Shown piece after piece: positions 18,228 to 27,307 of a stretch of 64,000 nt of DNA. Positions within the stretch are counted from its first letter, which is position 1. Each line of letters begins with the position of its first letter. The notes below the pieces were generated by a model, which had not been told where the DNA came from, searched no databases, and worked only from the letters and a program-made list of their open reading frames with translations. The position numbers and the translations under genes are program-made. This DNA comes from Gluconacetobacter dulcium (GTDB lineage: Bacteria; Pseudomonadota; Alphaproteobacteria; Acetobacterales; Acetobacteraceae), in assembly GCF_014174165.1 (NCBI RefSeq), contig NZ_JABEQN010000005.1, positions 62,001 through 126,000 of the forward strand, read 5' to 3'.

Positions 18228-18996
18228 CAGGCCCTCCAATATGCCGGACCATCTGGAAGGCCGCGCGGCCATCGATGTGCGCGCGCTCGAGAAACACTAT
18301 GGCAGCTATCATGCACTGAAGGATGTCAGCCTTACGATCGCGCCGGGGCGGCGCGTCGTCATCTGTGGTCCATCGGGATCAGGCAAATCCACGTTGATCC
18401 GGTGCATGAATGGACTGGAGAGCTTTGATGGAGGCGAACTCTTCGTCAATGGCGCGCCAGTCCACGGAAAATCGAGGAGCCTGGACCTGATCCGGCGCGA
18501 AGTCGGGATGGTGTTCCAGCATTTCAATCTGTTTCCTCATCTTAGCGTCCTGAAGAACCTCATGATCGCTCCGATAAAGGTGCGCGGGAAATCGAAGGCC
18601 GAGGCCGAAATCCTGGCCCGATTCTATTTGGAACGGGTGAAGCTTTCCGATCATGCAGACAAGCTTCCCTCGGCGATCTCGGGTGGACAGCAACAGCGCG
18701 TTGCCATTGCCCGTGCGTTGTGCATGGAACCCAAGATCATGCTCTTTGACGAACCGACATCGGCATTGGATCCGGAAATGATCATGGAAGTTCTCGACGT
18801 CATGGTCCAGTTGGCCAAGGACGGGATGACAATGGTCTGTGTGACCCATGAAATGGGCTTTGCCCGCAGCGTGGCGGACGAGGTCATTTTCATGGATGCC
18901 GGCCGAATTCTGGAACGAAACGCACCGGATGCCTTTTTCCAGGGGCCGGCGCATGACCGTACCCGCACATTCCTGCAGCAAATTATCCGTCATTAG
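18217..18996 (+). CDS. Amino-acid ABC transporter ATP-binding protein (GlnQ/HisP type)
   Basis: 259 residues. Walker [11 protein letters not shown]-loop [14 protein letters not shown], signature [15 protein letters not shown], Walker [15 protein letters not shown] and the H-loop [10 protein letters not shown] are all intact and typical of polar amino acid importers. The start at 18217 overlaps the epimerase stop; ATG at 18241 would also fit the family. It completes the importer formed with the binding protein at 14975 and permeases at 15894 and 16573. Confidence 0.94.
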   Translation: MTCSRPSNMPDHLEGRAAIDVRALEKHYGSYHALKDVSLTIAPGRRVVICGPSGSGKSTLIRCMNGLESFDGGELFVNGAPVHGKSRSLDLIRREVGMVFQHFNLFPHLSVLKNLMIAPIKVRGKSKAEAEILARFYLERVKLSDHADKLPSAISGGQQQRVAIARALCMEPKIMLFDEPTSALDPEMIMEVLDVMVQLAKDGMTMVCVTHEMGFARSVADEVIFMDAGRILERNAPDAFFQGPAHDRTRTFLQQIIRH

Positions 18997-19006
18997 GGGT
19001 TTTCTC

Positions 19007-19777
19007 ATGCGCCTTCTGAACAAGACCGCAATCGTCACCGGAGCGTCGTCGGGTATAGGACGCGCCATTGCCCTGCTTTTTGCCCGGGAAGGCGCAACCG
19101 TCATTGCGGCCGATATTACAGAAGACGTTGTGGAAGGGGGCGAACCTGTTATTCACGCCCTGCGCAAACTGACAGACAGCGCCATGTTCGTCAGGACGGA
19201 TATCTCAAGGCAGGCAGACGTACAATCCCTGTTTCATCTGGTGGTTACACGTTTCGGTCGTGTTGATATCCTGATCAACAACGCGATGGTCCGGGGCGGA
19301 TTGCCCCTGGCGGACACCACGGAGGCGGACTGGGACCGTGTCATGGATGTCAACCTGAAAGGCGCCTATCTTTGCCTGCGGGCGGCCGTCCTTCAGATGT
19401 TGAAGCAGGATATCGTGAATGAGGCGCGAGGACGGATCGTCAACATTACATCCCAGCATGGCATGATCGGCGCGCCGCAGGACTTTGCCTATGGCGTCAG
19501 CAAGGCGGGCCTCGTCTATATGACCAGACAGGTCGCCACGGACTATGCAAAGGATTACATCATCTGCAATGCCGTGGCGCCAGGCAAGATCCTGACTGGC
19601 AAGACGGGGCCGGCTGTCGATCCTGAACGTCTCGATTATTCAAGGCGACGTACTCCGATGCCGCGTCTCGGCACACCTCAGGACGTTGCGCGTGCCGTCC
19701 TGTTTCTGGCGAGTGATGATGCCACCTATATCGCGGGCCATAACCTCATGGTGGATGGAGGATGGATGGCTCAGTAG
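19007..19777 (+). CDS. SDR-family oxidoreductase (classical)
   Basis: 256 residues with all classical SDR motifs: VTGASSGIGRA for cofactor binding, NNAMVRGG in place of NNAG, Ser in NITSQHG, catalytic YGVSK, and the C-terminal GHNLMVDGGWM. It probably oxidises or reduces a hydroxyl/keto group on an intermediate of the island pathway with NAD(P). It lies ten bases after the transporter ATPase gene in the same operon. Unlike the SDR at 7688, its catalytic tetrad is intact. Confidence 0.92.
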   Translation: MRLLNKTAIVTGASSGIGRAIALLFAREGATVIAADITEDVVEGGEPVIHALRKLTDSAMFVRTDISRQADVQSLFHLVVTRFGRVDILINNAMVRGGLPLADTTEADWDRVMDVNLKGAYLCLRAAVLQMLKQDIVNEARGRIVNITSQHGMIGAPQDFAYGVSKAGLVYMTRQVATDYAKDYIICNAVAPGKILTGKTGPAVDPERLDYSRRRTPMPRLGTPQDVARAVLFLASDDATYIAGHNLMVDGGWMAQ

Positions 19778-20050
19778 GTACCGGTGGCGACAGTTTGCAC
19801 CACCCGACCCGCCACAATGTGATGTTCAGGAAAAGCATATCCGCGTTTTCCAAATTGAAGACGTTCATTGCGACACCGATGAGGATATCAGATGCAGGAT
19901 ATGACGATTGACGGGGTGCGCAGCGGGGCGGCATGCCTCGGCATCGGTCCGCGCATGATGGCGGAGCAGGATGTTGGCGAAAGACGAGATCGTTCTACTC
20001 ATGTCAGCCGGGCACGAAATGACGACCTTCTTTGGAAAGTGGATTGTAGA

Positions 20051-21280
20051 ATGACAAAGAATGGAAATCCAAGGCGCGCCCTGATCGCAGCGATGGCGGG
20101 CTTTGCCCTGGACGGCTTCGACATGCTGATGCTCAGTTTCATGTTGCCCTCCCTTTCGCACGATCTGCTGCTGTCTCCGATCGACAGCGGAATCCTGGTG
20201 ACATGGACGTTGGTGGGCGGGGCGATCGGTGGGGCAGGGTTCGGTATCCTCGCGGATTATATCGGTCGGGCGCGAGTCTTATCGATGTCGATCCTAGTGT
20301 TCTCGGTATTTTCAATTCTGTCCTCTTTTTCTACGGGATTTTACGATCTTCTGTTCTACAGGTTCTGCGCCGGGCTTGGCATGGGGTGCGAATTCGGGGT
20401 CGGCGTGGTTCTGGCGACCGAAGCGTATCCCGCCACCATGCGGCCGCGTATAGCGTCCTATGTGGGGTTGAGCTGGCAATTGGGCGTGTTGCTGGCATCG
20501 CTGCTCACACCGCTTCTTCTGCCAATGATCGGGTGGCGCGGTGTCTTCGTGGTGGGAGGGCTGCCGGCGTTGGCGGCTTTCTTCATCCGGCGGGGCGTTC
20601 AGGATTCCGAGGAATTTCAGGTGTCCAGCCGGTCGCGTCCTACGGGCGATAATCCGGTGAAGGGATTATGGTATCCGCCGATCAGGCGTCGCAGTTCCAT
20701 CGCTATCTGCACGATGGCCTTCATACAGAATTTTGGATATTACGGCCTGATGATCTGGCTTCCGTCCTATCTGACGAAGGAGCGTGGATTCAGCATGATG
20801 AATTCGGGATTCGCCGCCGCGCTGATGGTTGTAGGGATGATCGTGGGGGTGCTGCTTTTCGGTCGTCTGTCGGCGAAGATCGGATACAGGCGGGCCTTCG
20901 TATCCTACCAGCTTGGTGCGGCGATGATTGTGCTGCTGTACTCCTGTGTTCAGTCCAGTCAGGTGCTGATACCGCTGGGGATCGTCGCCGGCATATTCGT
21001 CAACGGAATGATGGGCGGGTATGGTGAACTGGTCGGCGTATATTATCCGGTGCAAAACCGTAGTACGGCTCAGAGCGTATTGTGGAGCCTCGGCCGGGCA
21101 TGCGGGGGCCTGGCGCCGCTTGTGATCGGCTATGCTGCCGCGCAACTGGGTTTCGCTGGCGCACTGGGTTTTCTTGGACTGGTGTATGTCGTCGATATGG
21201 TCGTGACCGTGTTCGTTCTGCCTGGTCGGCCTGGCCCGGAGCCGTATACGACGGGCGCGGCTTCCTGCGAGCAGGGATGA
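20051..21280 (+). CDS. MFS transporter, aromatic acid:H+ symporter-like
   Basis: 409 residues with about 12 membrane segments. The first helix has ALDGFDMLMLSFMLPSLS, the DGxD pattern of the AAHS group. The loop-2 motif is GILADYIGRARV, and RFCAGLGMGCEFGV matches the family's helix 4. It should move a small carboxylate or similar organic anion across the inner membrane with protons. ATG at 20051 was chosen because residues upstream in the open frame lack hydrophobic character. It follows the SDR by 273 bases, so it may have its own promoter. Confidence 0.9.
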   Translation: MTKNGNPRRALIAAMAGFALDGFDMLMLSFMLPSLSHDLLLSPIDSGILVTWTLVGGAIGGAGFGILADYIGRARVLSMSILVFSVFSILSSFSTGFYDLLFYRFCAGLGMGCEFGVGVVLATEAYPATMRPRIASYVGLSWQLGVLLASLLTPLLLPMIGWRGVFVVGGLPALAAFFIRRGVQDSEEFQVSSRSRPTGDNPVKGLWYPPIRRRSSIAICTMAFIQNFGYYGLMIWLPSYLTKERGFSMMNSGFAAALMVVGMIVGVLLFGRLSAKIGYRRAFVSYQLGAAMIVLLYSCVQSSQVLIPLGIVAGIFVNGMMGGYGELVGVYYPVQNRSTAQSVLWSLGRACGGLAPLVIGYAAAQLGFAGALGFLGLVYVVDMVVTVFVLPGRPGPEPYTTGAASCEQG

Positions 21281-21410
21281 TGTTTTCGTTAAGTGCCGAG
21301 TGACGCTGGGCGCGTCGACGACGAAGGTCCCGTCTTGATCAGCGGTTATTATGATGAGGGGTTCCGTCTGTGATGTTGCGGCCGTCCGGATTTCGCCAGT
21401 GGAGGAAAAA

Positions 21411-22778
21411 ATGAAAATCGATTTTATTCTCAAAGGTAATGTGGTCACCGAGACCAGGGTCATCGAAAATGGCTGGATCGCGGTCGCCGACGAGAAAATT
21501 GTCCAGGTTGGGCAGGATATGCCGCCGGCCTGCGATCATATGGTCGATTACGGCGATGGGTTGCTGCTGCCCGGAGGCATTGACGCGCAGGTCCACTCCC
21601 GTACCCAGGCGGGGCAGGAGGATTTTGTCTGGACGACGCGGGCGGCGGCGGCCGGGGGTGTCACCACGATCATGGACATGCCCTATGACGACGGGTTCTT
21701 GGTCTGCAATGCTGACAGGCTGTTGCAGAAGGCCCATGAGGCCGCCAGCCAGGTCAGGACCGATTTCGGCCTGTGGGGGACGATCGACCCGCGTGTCGGC
21801 GCCGGCGACATTCCCGGTATGGTGCAGGCGGGGGCCGTAGGTTTCAAATTCTCTACGTTCGAGACGGACCCCGAGCGCTTTCCACGTATTCCCGCCGCAT
21901 TGCTGGCCGAATGTTTCGCGGAAATCGCGCGGTACGGCCTGGTCGCGGGTGTACACAACGAGGACGACGAATTCGTCAAATCCGCGATCAGGGAAGTAAA
22001 GCAGAAGGGGTTGTCCGACTGGTCGGCGCACGGACTGTCCCGCCCTGCGCTGGCGGAAGCATTGGCCATTACCCAGATTTATGAAATCGGAGCGGCGACC
22101 GGCTGTTCGGCGCATGTCGTGCACGCCTCGATCCCCCGTGGGTACGAGCTTTGTTCCGCCTATCGTCAGCAGGGTGTGGATTCGACCATTGAAGCCTGCG
22201 TCCATTACCTGCTGTTGGATGAGGAAGGCGATGTCGCCCGGTTAGGGGGCAAGGCGAAGGTCAATCCGCCCATCCGTCCGCGCAAGGATGTCGAGGGATT
22301 GTGGCACCATCTGGCCGCTGGGAATGTGACCATCGTTTCGACGGATCATGTCTCCTGGTCGCTGGACCGCAAGCTGAACGAAAACATGCTCGCCAACGCG
22401 TCCGGCGTTCCTTCGCTGGAGGTGATCTATCCCCTGTTCCTGACCGAGCTGAAAAAAAGGGGGCTTTCCCTGAGCTGGGGGCCGCGTCTCCTGGCCTATA
22501 ACCCATCGCGTCTCTTTCGCATTTCCGGGCAGAAGGGGGCGCTGCGACCTGGGCTGGATGCGGATATCACGGTCATGAAACGCGAACGCTGGACCTACGA
22601 CGCCCAGGCCAGCGCCAATGCCTTTGCGGATTGGAGCCCCTATGACGGGCGGGAACTGGCTTGGAAGGTGAGCGCGACCTATCTGCGCGGCCGGATGATC
22701 TATGACGGCGACACTGTGATGGCGGAGCCCGGCTCCGGCCAGCGTGTCAGGCCATGGACGGGCAGCCTCCCGCAATAA
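21411..22778 (+). CDS. Dihydropyrimidinase/allantoinase-like cyclic amidohydrolase
   Basis: 455 residues of the amidohydrolase superfamily (hydantoinase, allantoinase, dihydroorotase branch). Metal-site residues: QVH in LPGGIDAQVHSRT, the presumed carboxylated Lys in GAVGFKFSTF, His in VAGVHNED, His in SAHVVHAS, and Asp in STDHVSW. The first His of the usual HxH is Gln here (CAG at 21585-21587), as in some dihydroorotase relatives with DDQVHFREP. It would hydrolyse a cyclic amide or imide ring. ATG at 21411 has GGAGG six bases upstream. The ABC importer, PuuE-type gene and amidase nearby support a cyclic-ureide pathway. Confidence 0.9.
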   Translation: MKIDFILKGNVVTETRVIENGWIAVADEKIVQVGQDMPPACDHMVDYGDGLLLPGGIDAQVHSRTQAGQEDFVWTTRAAAAGGVTTIMDMPYDDGFLVCNADRLLQKAHEAASQVRTDFGLWGTIDPRVGAGDIPGMVQAGAVGFKFSTFETDPERFPRIPAALLAECFAEIARYGLVAGVHNEDDEFVKSAIREVKQKGLSDWSAHGLSRPALAEALAITQIYEIGAATGCSAHVVHASIPRGYELCSAYRQQGVDSTIEACVHYLLLDEEGDVARLGGKAKVNPPIRPRKDVEGLWHHLAAGNVTIVSTDHVSWSLDRKLNENMLANASGVPSLEVIYPLFLTELKKRGLSLSWGPRLLAYNPSRLFRISGQKGALRPGLDADITVMKRERWTYDAQASANAFADWSPYDGRELAWKVSATYLRGRMIYDGDTVMAEPGSGQRVRPWTGSLPQ

Positions 22779-22877
22779 TGCGCGACCGGGACAGACGATG
22801 TGGTGCTGGCGGTGCAGACGATCTGCTCTTCACCGTCCGCTGCAATTTTGTGTTGAGGGATTGAAAGGATCTGGATC

Positions 22878-23777
22878 ATGACAGCGGAAGAAGCGAGTGA
22901 ACGCGATTTCGTCGGGTATGGACGGTGCCCCCCTGTTATGCGATGGCCAGGCGGTGCGCGCATAGCGGTGTCCTTCGTCATCAATCTCGAGGAAGGGGCC
23001 GAACAGAGCGTGCTGGATGGGGATTCGTATGGCGAGACCCTGGGCGAGGTAACGCGCGCGCCCGCTCCGGGCGAGCGAGACCTGGCGATGGAGTCGTTCT
23101 TCGAATACGGCAGTCGTGCCGGAGTCTGGCGCCTGATTGACCTGTTTGACCAGTTCGGTCTTCCGGTCTCGATGTATGCCTGCCCCGTCGCGCTACAGCG
23201 CAATCCGGAGCTCGCGGCATATCTGTCTGGTGCCATGCAGCATGAAATCGTCTGTCATGGCTATCGTTGGGAAGAAGTGTCCCGGCTGACGCGCGAGACA
23301 GAGCGGGACCATATTCACCAGGCCTATGAACTGCTGAAGACGTTGACCGGGCGGGTTCCGACCGGTTGGTACTGCCGTTATGCGCCAAGTGTTCACACGA
23401 GAAAGCTGTTGGTGGAACATGGCGGTTTTCACTACGACTGTGATTCCTACGCCGATGATCTGCCATATTTTGTATCCGTCGATGGGCAGAAATGGTGCGT
23501 GGTTCCGCACGCGCTGGATGCGAATGATATCAAGTTCTGGCGAGGCGGATTCGCAAAAGGGGACGATTTTTTCAGTTATCTGAAAGACACGTTCGATTGT
23601 CTGTATCGCGAGGGTGCCGAGCATCCGAAGATGATGACGATCAGTCTGCATTGCCGGATCGTGGGTCGACCCGCTCGGGCAGAAGGATTGCGGAGATTCG
23701 TCGAGTATATATCCGGTATCGAGAATGTCTGGTTTGCGACGAGGGGGCAGATTGCGGATTCGCTCATGAATTCATGA
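22878..23777 (+). CDS. PuuE-type allantoinase / polysaccharide deacetylase family protein
   Basis: 299 residues of the NodB-fold carbohydrate esterase 4 family, in the branch of the Pseudomonas allantoinase PuuE. Matching segments are RDFVGYGRCPP, WPGGARIAVSFVINLEEGAE, MESFFEYGSRAGVWRL, EIVCHGYRWEE, LDANDIKFW and LHCRIVGRPAR. PuuE opens the allantoin ring to allantoate. It lies 99 bases after the other cyclic amidohydrolase, so the island encodes two unrelated ring-opening hydrolases. They may handle two substrates or stereoisomers. The family assignment is firm; allantoin as substrate is an inference. Confidence 0.85.
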   Translation: MTAEEASERDFVGYGRCPPVMRWPGGARIAVSFVINLEEGAEQSVLDGDSYGETLGEVTRAPAPGERDLAMESFFEYGSRAGVWRLIDLFDQFGLPVSMYACPVALQRNPELAAYLSGAMQHEIVCHGYRWEEVSRLTRETERDHIHQAYELLKTLTGRVPTGWYCRYAPSVHTRKLLVEHGGFHYDCDSYADDLPYFVSVDGQKWCVVPHALDANDIKFWRGGFAKGDDFFSYLKDTFDCLYREGAEHPKMMTISLHCRIVGRPARAEGLRRFVEYISGIENVWFATRGQIADSLMNS

Positions 23778-23817
23778 CGGTACATTCGGTATATTGATGT
23801 GTTTACGTGAGGATATC

Positions 23818-25131
23818 ATGAGAGTCTCCCTGACAGGCGACAGTATCGTATTTCGGAGATTGAACAGCATGTCGGATCCGACATGCCGTAGTCTGTTTGA
23901 CAAGATCAGGGCGTGTGACGTTTCGTTCACAAATCTGGAAATGCTGCCAAGCAATTTTGAAGGTGATCCGGTGTTCGATCATGGCGGGTCGCATTTCAGT
24001 GCGCGCCCGTGGGTGCTGGACGATTTATCTGAAGCAGGCTTTTCCCTGTTTGCGGCAGCGACAAATCATAGTCTGGATTATGGTGTCGCGGGCGTGCGCT
24101 CGGCACTCGATTGTCTGGAACAGCGCCAGATCCTGTTCGCAGGTGTCGGGCGCACGCTGGAAGCCGCCCGACGCCCGGCCTATGCAACCCACCCCAAGGG
24201 TACGGTCGCGATGATATCGTGCTGTTCGACTTTTGCCCGTGGGCAGGAAGCGGCTGACCAGACGCGCAGCATGCAGGGGCGACCGGGCCTGAATCCGCTG
24301 CGCCACAAACGGCGTTTCGTGGTGATGCCAGATGACATGGCCGCCCTCCAGGGCATCCATGAGCGGGTGGGCCTGGCCCGCATCAGGGAGCAGCAGGTGC
24401 GGTTGGGCTTCGAGTATGCGCCCCCTGATGGCGTCCTGCCGTTCGCGGGCCTGGATTTCGTAACGGGCGATTCCTGCAGGATGGAGACAATACCGGATGA
24501 GCGGGATATGCAGGACATCGAACGCTGGACGCGTGAGGCCGATATCGTTTCGGACGTCGTGGTCGTCAGCCTGCATACGCATGATGTGGGGTATGGGGAC
24601 GACGGCGCAATAAGCTGGGAGACGCCTGCTGCGTTCGTTGAGGAATTTGCAAGGCGCATGATCGACGCCGGTGCCGATATTGTAGTCTGTCATGGCCAGC
24701 ATCTTCTCAAGGGGCTGGAGATATATAATGGCAAGGCGATTTTTTATGGGCTGGGCAATTTTATCGGACAGAATGAACTGATCGAGGCCCTGCCCAGGGA
24801 ATCCTACGAATTTTACAAGGTGCCCTTAGAGACGACGACCCACATGGTGTACCGCGCGCGGACAGAAAACGACAGGAAGGGTTTTCCGGCCGATCGCAGA
24901 TTTTGGGAAACGATCCTGCCGGTCTGCCAGTTCGACGCGCAGAAAGGTCTTTCAGCTATCGAGATTCATCCCGTTTCATTGGGGCTGGGAAAGGCCGCGC
25001 ATAAAAGAGGCGTGCCGTTTCTGGCCGAAAAGGATGAGGCTGCGTCGATTTTACGGCGATTTGAAAGCCTGTCGGGTCGGTATGGAACGCATTTCCAGAA
25101 CAAGGGTACGTTTTCCCTGGTCAGCCTTTGA
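23818..25131 (+). CDS. CapA-like metallophosphoesterase family protein
   Basis: 437 residues. CapA/PgsA hallmarks: VSLTGDSIVFRR at the N-terminus (GD metal site), DVSFTNLEMLPSN (NLE motif), AATNHSLDYGVAG (NH-x-D-x-G), VVVSLHTHDVGYG, VCHGQHLLKGLEIYNGK and FYGLGNFIGQ. CapA proteins are known from poly-gamma-glutamate capsule export, but many homologues sit in catabolic clusters with unclear roles. There is no signal peptide or membrane anchor, unlike capsule-type CapA, so a cytoplasmic hydrolase on an island intermediate is plausible. ATG at 23818 has GAGGA upstream. Confidence 0.85.
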   Translation: MRVSLTGDSIVFRRLNSMSDPTCRSLFDKIRACDVSFTNLEMLPSNFEGDPVFDHGGSHFSARPWVLDDLSEAGFSLFAAATNHSLDYGVAGVRSALDCLEQRQILFAGVGRTLEAARRPAYATHPKGTVAMISCCSTFARGQEAADQTRSMQGRPGLNPLRHKRRFVVMPDDMAALQGIHERVGLARIREQQVRLGFEYAPPDGVLPFAGLDFVTGDSCRMETIPDERDMQDIERWTREADIVSDVVVVSLHTHDVGYGDDGAISWETPAAFVEEFARRMIDAGADIVVCHGQHLLKGLEIYNGKAIFYGLGNFIGQNELIEALPRESYEFYKVPLETTTHMVYRARTENDRKGFPADRRFWETILPVCQFDAQKGLSAIEIHPVSLGLGKAAHKRGVPFLAEKDEAASILRRFESLSGRYGTHFQNKGTFSLVSL

Positions 25132-25515
25132 CGTCGACGGCGTTCTGGTTGCCCGAACGGTATGATGGTAGGTGACGGTGGACAATGCTGCATCGCAGTC
25201 CCGCCATATGGAGGGCTGACGTGTCCGAAACCCGATGGGGAGGGGGCTGAAGATCGACCGGCAGCAGCGTAACCGGTATCCGCTGCCGCTGCGATGGGCC
25301 ATGTGCTGCTTTACGCTCGGCGTCGCGTCGCCAGGCTATTCCGGGGGGCGCGTGCCACTCACGCAGGCCAGACATCTTCCTCCGATGCGCGGCTGCTTCG
25401 GTGCTCCCGGGCTCGGCGGCAGCCCGGCGGTCCTGCCAGCGGTTTACGCGGCGACCTGGATGGCATGCCGGCCCGGCCACGCGTTTTCTGACGCGTTTGC
25501 CGGGCTGGCTGGGGG
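25132..25515. other. Intergenic region, no gene recognised
   Basis: 384 bp between the CapA-like gene and mlaC, which are convergent. Short open frames occur on both strands but have no start context, codon pattern or family resemblance. The only clear structure is the hairpin at 25471-25505 next to mlaC. Confidence 0.5.
25471..25505 (-). terminator. Hairpin downstream of the mla pair
   Basis: Nested stem GCCCGGC/GCCGGGC with inner ACGCGT/ACGCGT, eleven bases past the mlaC stop on the minus strand. No U tract follows, so it may be a Rho-assisted or weak terminator. Confidence 0.4.
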
Positions 25516-26136
25516 TCATTGCCCGGCGTGGGCGGCGACCTGGTGATCCAGCGCGTGCAGCAGGGCGTCGATGCTGCCGTTATGCCGGCCGATGAAGGAG
25601 GCATAGTCCTGCCGGGTGGTCAGGCGCAGGCTGGGGCCTTCGGCCATCACATCCACCACCATCGGCTTGCCGCTGCTGAAGCTGACGATCCACTGGGCGT
25701 TCACGACAGGCTGCTCGGGGCGGTTGATCACGGTATCCACGGCCTGGTCGGTGCCGGAGGCGGTGACATTGCCGATGGTGAAGGTCACACCCCGGTAGTC
25801 GCCGATCTTGTCGGAGATGGAATTGACCAGAATCTGGTGGAACAGCGCAAGGAAGCGCGTCTGCTGCTCCGGCGTGGCCACCCGCCAGTAGCGGCCCAGG
25901 CAATAGCGGCCGATGGCGTCCATATCGACATGGTCCTGCAGCAGCGGCAGGATCGCGGTCTTCTTCTCGGCCAGCGTACGGTCGGAATTGACGATCGCGA
26001 TCAGCTGCTGGCCGAATGTGCTGACGAATGCGCGGGCTTCCTGGGCGGAAGCCGCGCGGGCCGGTGCCGCGACCTGCAGGGCAGCGGTCGCGGCGGCGAG
26101 ACCCAGTGCATGACGACGGGAGAGGGCTGTCTTCAT
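25516..26136 (-). CDS. mlaC: MlaC-family phospholipid-binding protein (ABC transporter auxiliary protein)
   Basis: 206 residues with a twin-Arg-like export signal (SRRHALGLAAATAALQVAAPARA). The MlaC/Ttg2D fold is indicated by RTLAEKKTAILPLLQDHVDMD, IGRYCLGRYWRVATPEQQTRF and YRGVTFTIGNVTASG. It ferries phospholipids across the periplasm between the outer-membrane MlaA complex and the inner-membrane MlaFEDB complex, keeping lipid asymmetry. It is 14 bases downstream of mlaA in the same operon. mlaFEDB are not in the window. Confidence 0.92.
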   Translation of the reverse strand: MKTALSRRHALGLAAATAALQVAAPARAASAQEARAFVSTFGQQLIAIVNSDRTLAEKKTAILPLLQDHVDMDAIGRYCLGRYWRVATPEQQTRFLALFHQILVNSISDKIGDYRGVTFTIGNVTASGTDQAVDTVINRPEQPVVNAQWIVSFSSGKPMVVDVMAEGPSLRLTTRQDYASFIGRHNGSIDALLHALDHQVAAHAGQ

Positions 26137-26150
26137 CTCTGTGTCCCTGT

Positions 26151-26966
26151 TCAGTTGTACCAGTCGGGCACGGTGGCGCGGTGGTCGTTGCGGATGGCTT
26201 CGGCCTGGGCCTTGCGCTGCTGCTGGTAGGCGCTGCGGATGGTGGCGTAGGGGTCCAGCGCATCTTTCTGCAACTGGTCCAGCGCATCCAGATGGTCGGC
26301 CCGGCCGTTGATCATGCCCATGATGTTATAGGCCCAGTTGAATGTCAGCAGGCCGTAGCCCCTGGGCACATAGTTCCAGGGCGAAAGGCCGACATCGATG
26401 CCGTAGCCGGCCCCGTCGCGGAACGACGACGGCCCCATCATCGGCATGAACAGATACGGGCCGGACGGCACGCCCCAGGTCGCGAGCGTCAGGCCGGCGT
26501 CATTGTCGTGGTGCGGATAGCCCGCATATTTCGCGACATCGATCAGGCCGCCGAGACCGGCGACCATGTTGACGCACCAGCGCACGAAGGCATCGCCCGC
26601 CCGGCGGGGCTTGCCGGCGCCGACATCGTTGAAGAACACCACCGGCTCGTTCATCGTCTGGACCAGGCCGCCCAGCGACTGCCGCACGCGGTAGGGCACC
26701 GCCCAGACATAGGCCTTGGCCACCGGACGCATGGAATATTTGTCCAGCGTCATGCTGAGGTCGTACATCTTGCGATTGAGGGATTCGTACGGATCGTTGG
26801 CCTCGCGATATTCGGCCAGCGCCTCCGGGTCCTTGGGCGGCGGGGCGGCGCAGCCGGCGAGGGCGGCCAGCGCCAGCCCGGCGAAGAAGCGGGAGGTCCG
26901 GCGCGGGCGGCGGGTGGGCGTACATGACCGGGACGGCTGTAAGTTCGATCCTGTCACTGCACGCAT
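26151..26966 (-). CDS. mlaA: MlaA (VacJ) family outer-membrane lipoprotein
   Basis: 271 residues. Lipobox LAALAGC puts the lipidated Cys near residue 39. The mature part has NDPYESLNRKMYDLSMTLD, VVFFNDVGAGK, GGLIDVAKYAG, TLATWGVPSGPYLFMPMMGP and YGIDVGLSPWNY, the VacJ signature order. It removes mislocalised phospholipids from the outer leaflet and passes them to MlaC, encoded next. The N-terminus before the hydrophobic stretch is long and Arg-rich, so the true start may lie slightly downstream at a non-ATG codon. Confidence 0.93.
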   Translation of the reverse strand: MRAVTGSNLQPSRSCTPTRRPRRTSRFFAGLALAALAGCAAPPPKDPEALAEYREANDPYESLNRKMYDLSMTLDKYSMRPVAKAYVWAVPYRVRQSLGGLVQTMNEPVVFFNDVGAGKPRRAGDAFVRWCVNMVAGLGGLIDVAKYAGYPHHDNDAGLTLATWGVPSGPYLFMPMMGPSSFRDGAGYGIDVGLSPWNYVPRGYGLLTFNWAYNIMGMINGRADHLDALDQLQKDALDPYATIRSAYQQQRKAQAEAIRNDHRATVPDWYN

Positions 26967-27307
26967 GCTCGTTCCCGTTTCCCTGGTCTGCCGTCCCCGA
27001 CGCCTGTAACGCGCGGGGAAGCCAATGGATCTCGCGGCCCGTCAACGCGCGTCCGCGAAACTTCTCTCTAGCATGGGACGCGGCCCGTGCAATCGCCCAC
27101 GATGACCGATCGGTCATGCGTTGGGGGAACGAGGCGGGGATGGCAAGGATTTTCCCCCCCGGCGGGGTACTGCGCCTGTTTCCGGGGCACTGCGGCCGCT
27201 GGAGGGAATACACGGGCGCGGCATCGTCTCCGGCTGGGTTGTTCACGTTCCCGTGATCGAGCGCGGGCCTCGGCGGCGGCGTCCTGTGAGCAGGGTTATG
27301 GTGAGGG
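26967..27307. other. Divergent intergenic region, no gene recognised
   Basis: 341 bp between mlaA (minus) and the MOSC gene (plus). It should hold both promoters. I see no RNA gene, repeat or convincing operator; open frames here have no family resemblance. Confidence 0.45.

Noticed and set aside
19892-20050. Upstream in-frame extension of the MFS transporter
   Set aside because: 53 residues of charged sequence before the first helix; ATG at 20051 gives the normal family start.
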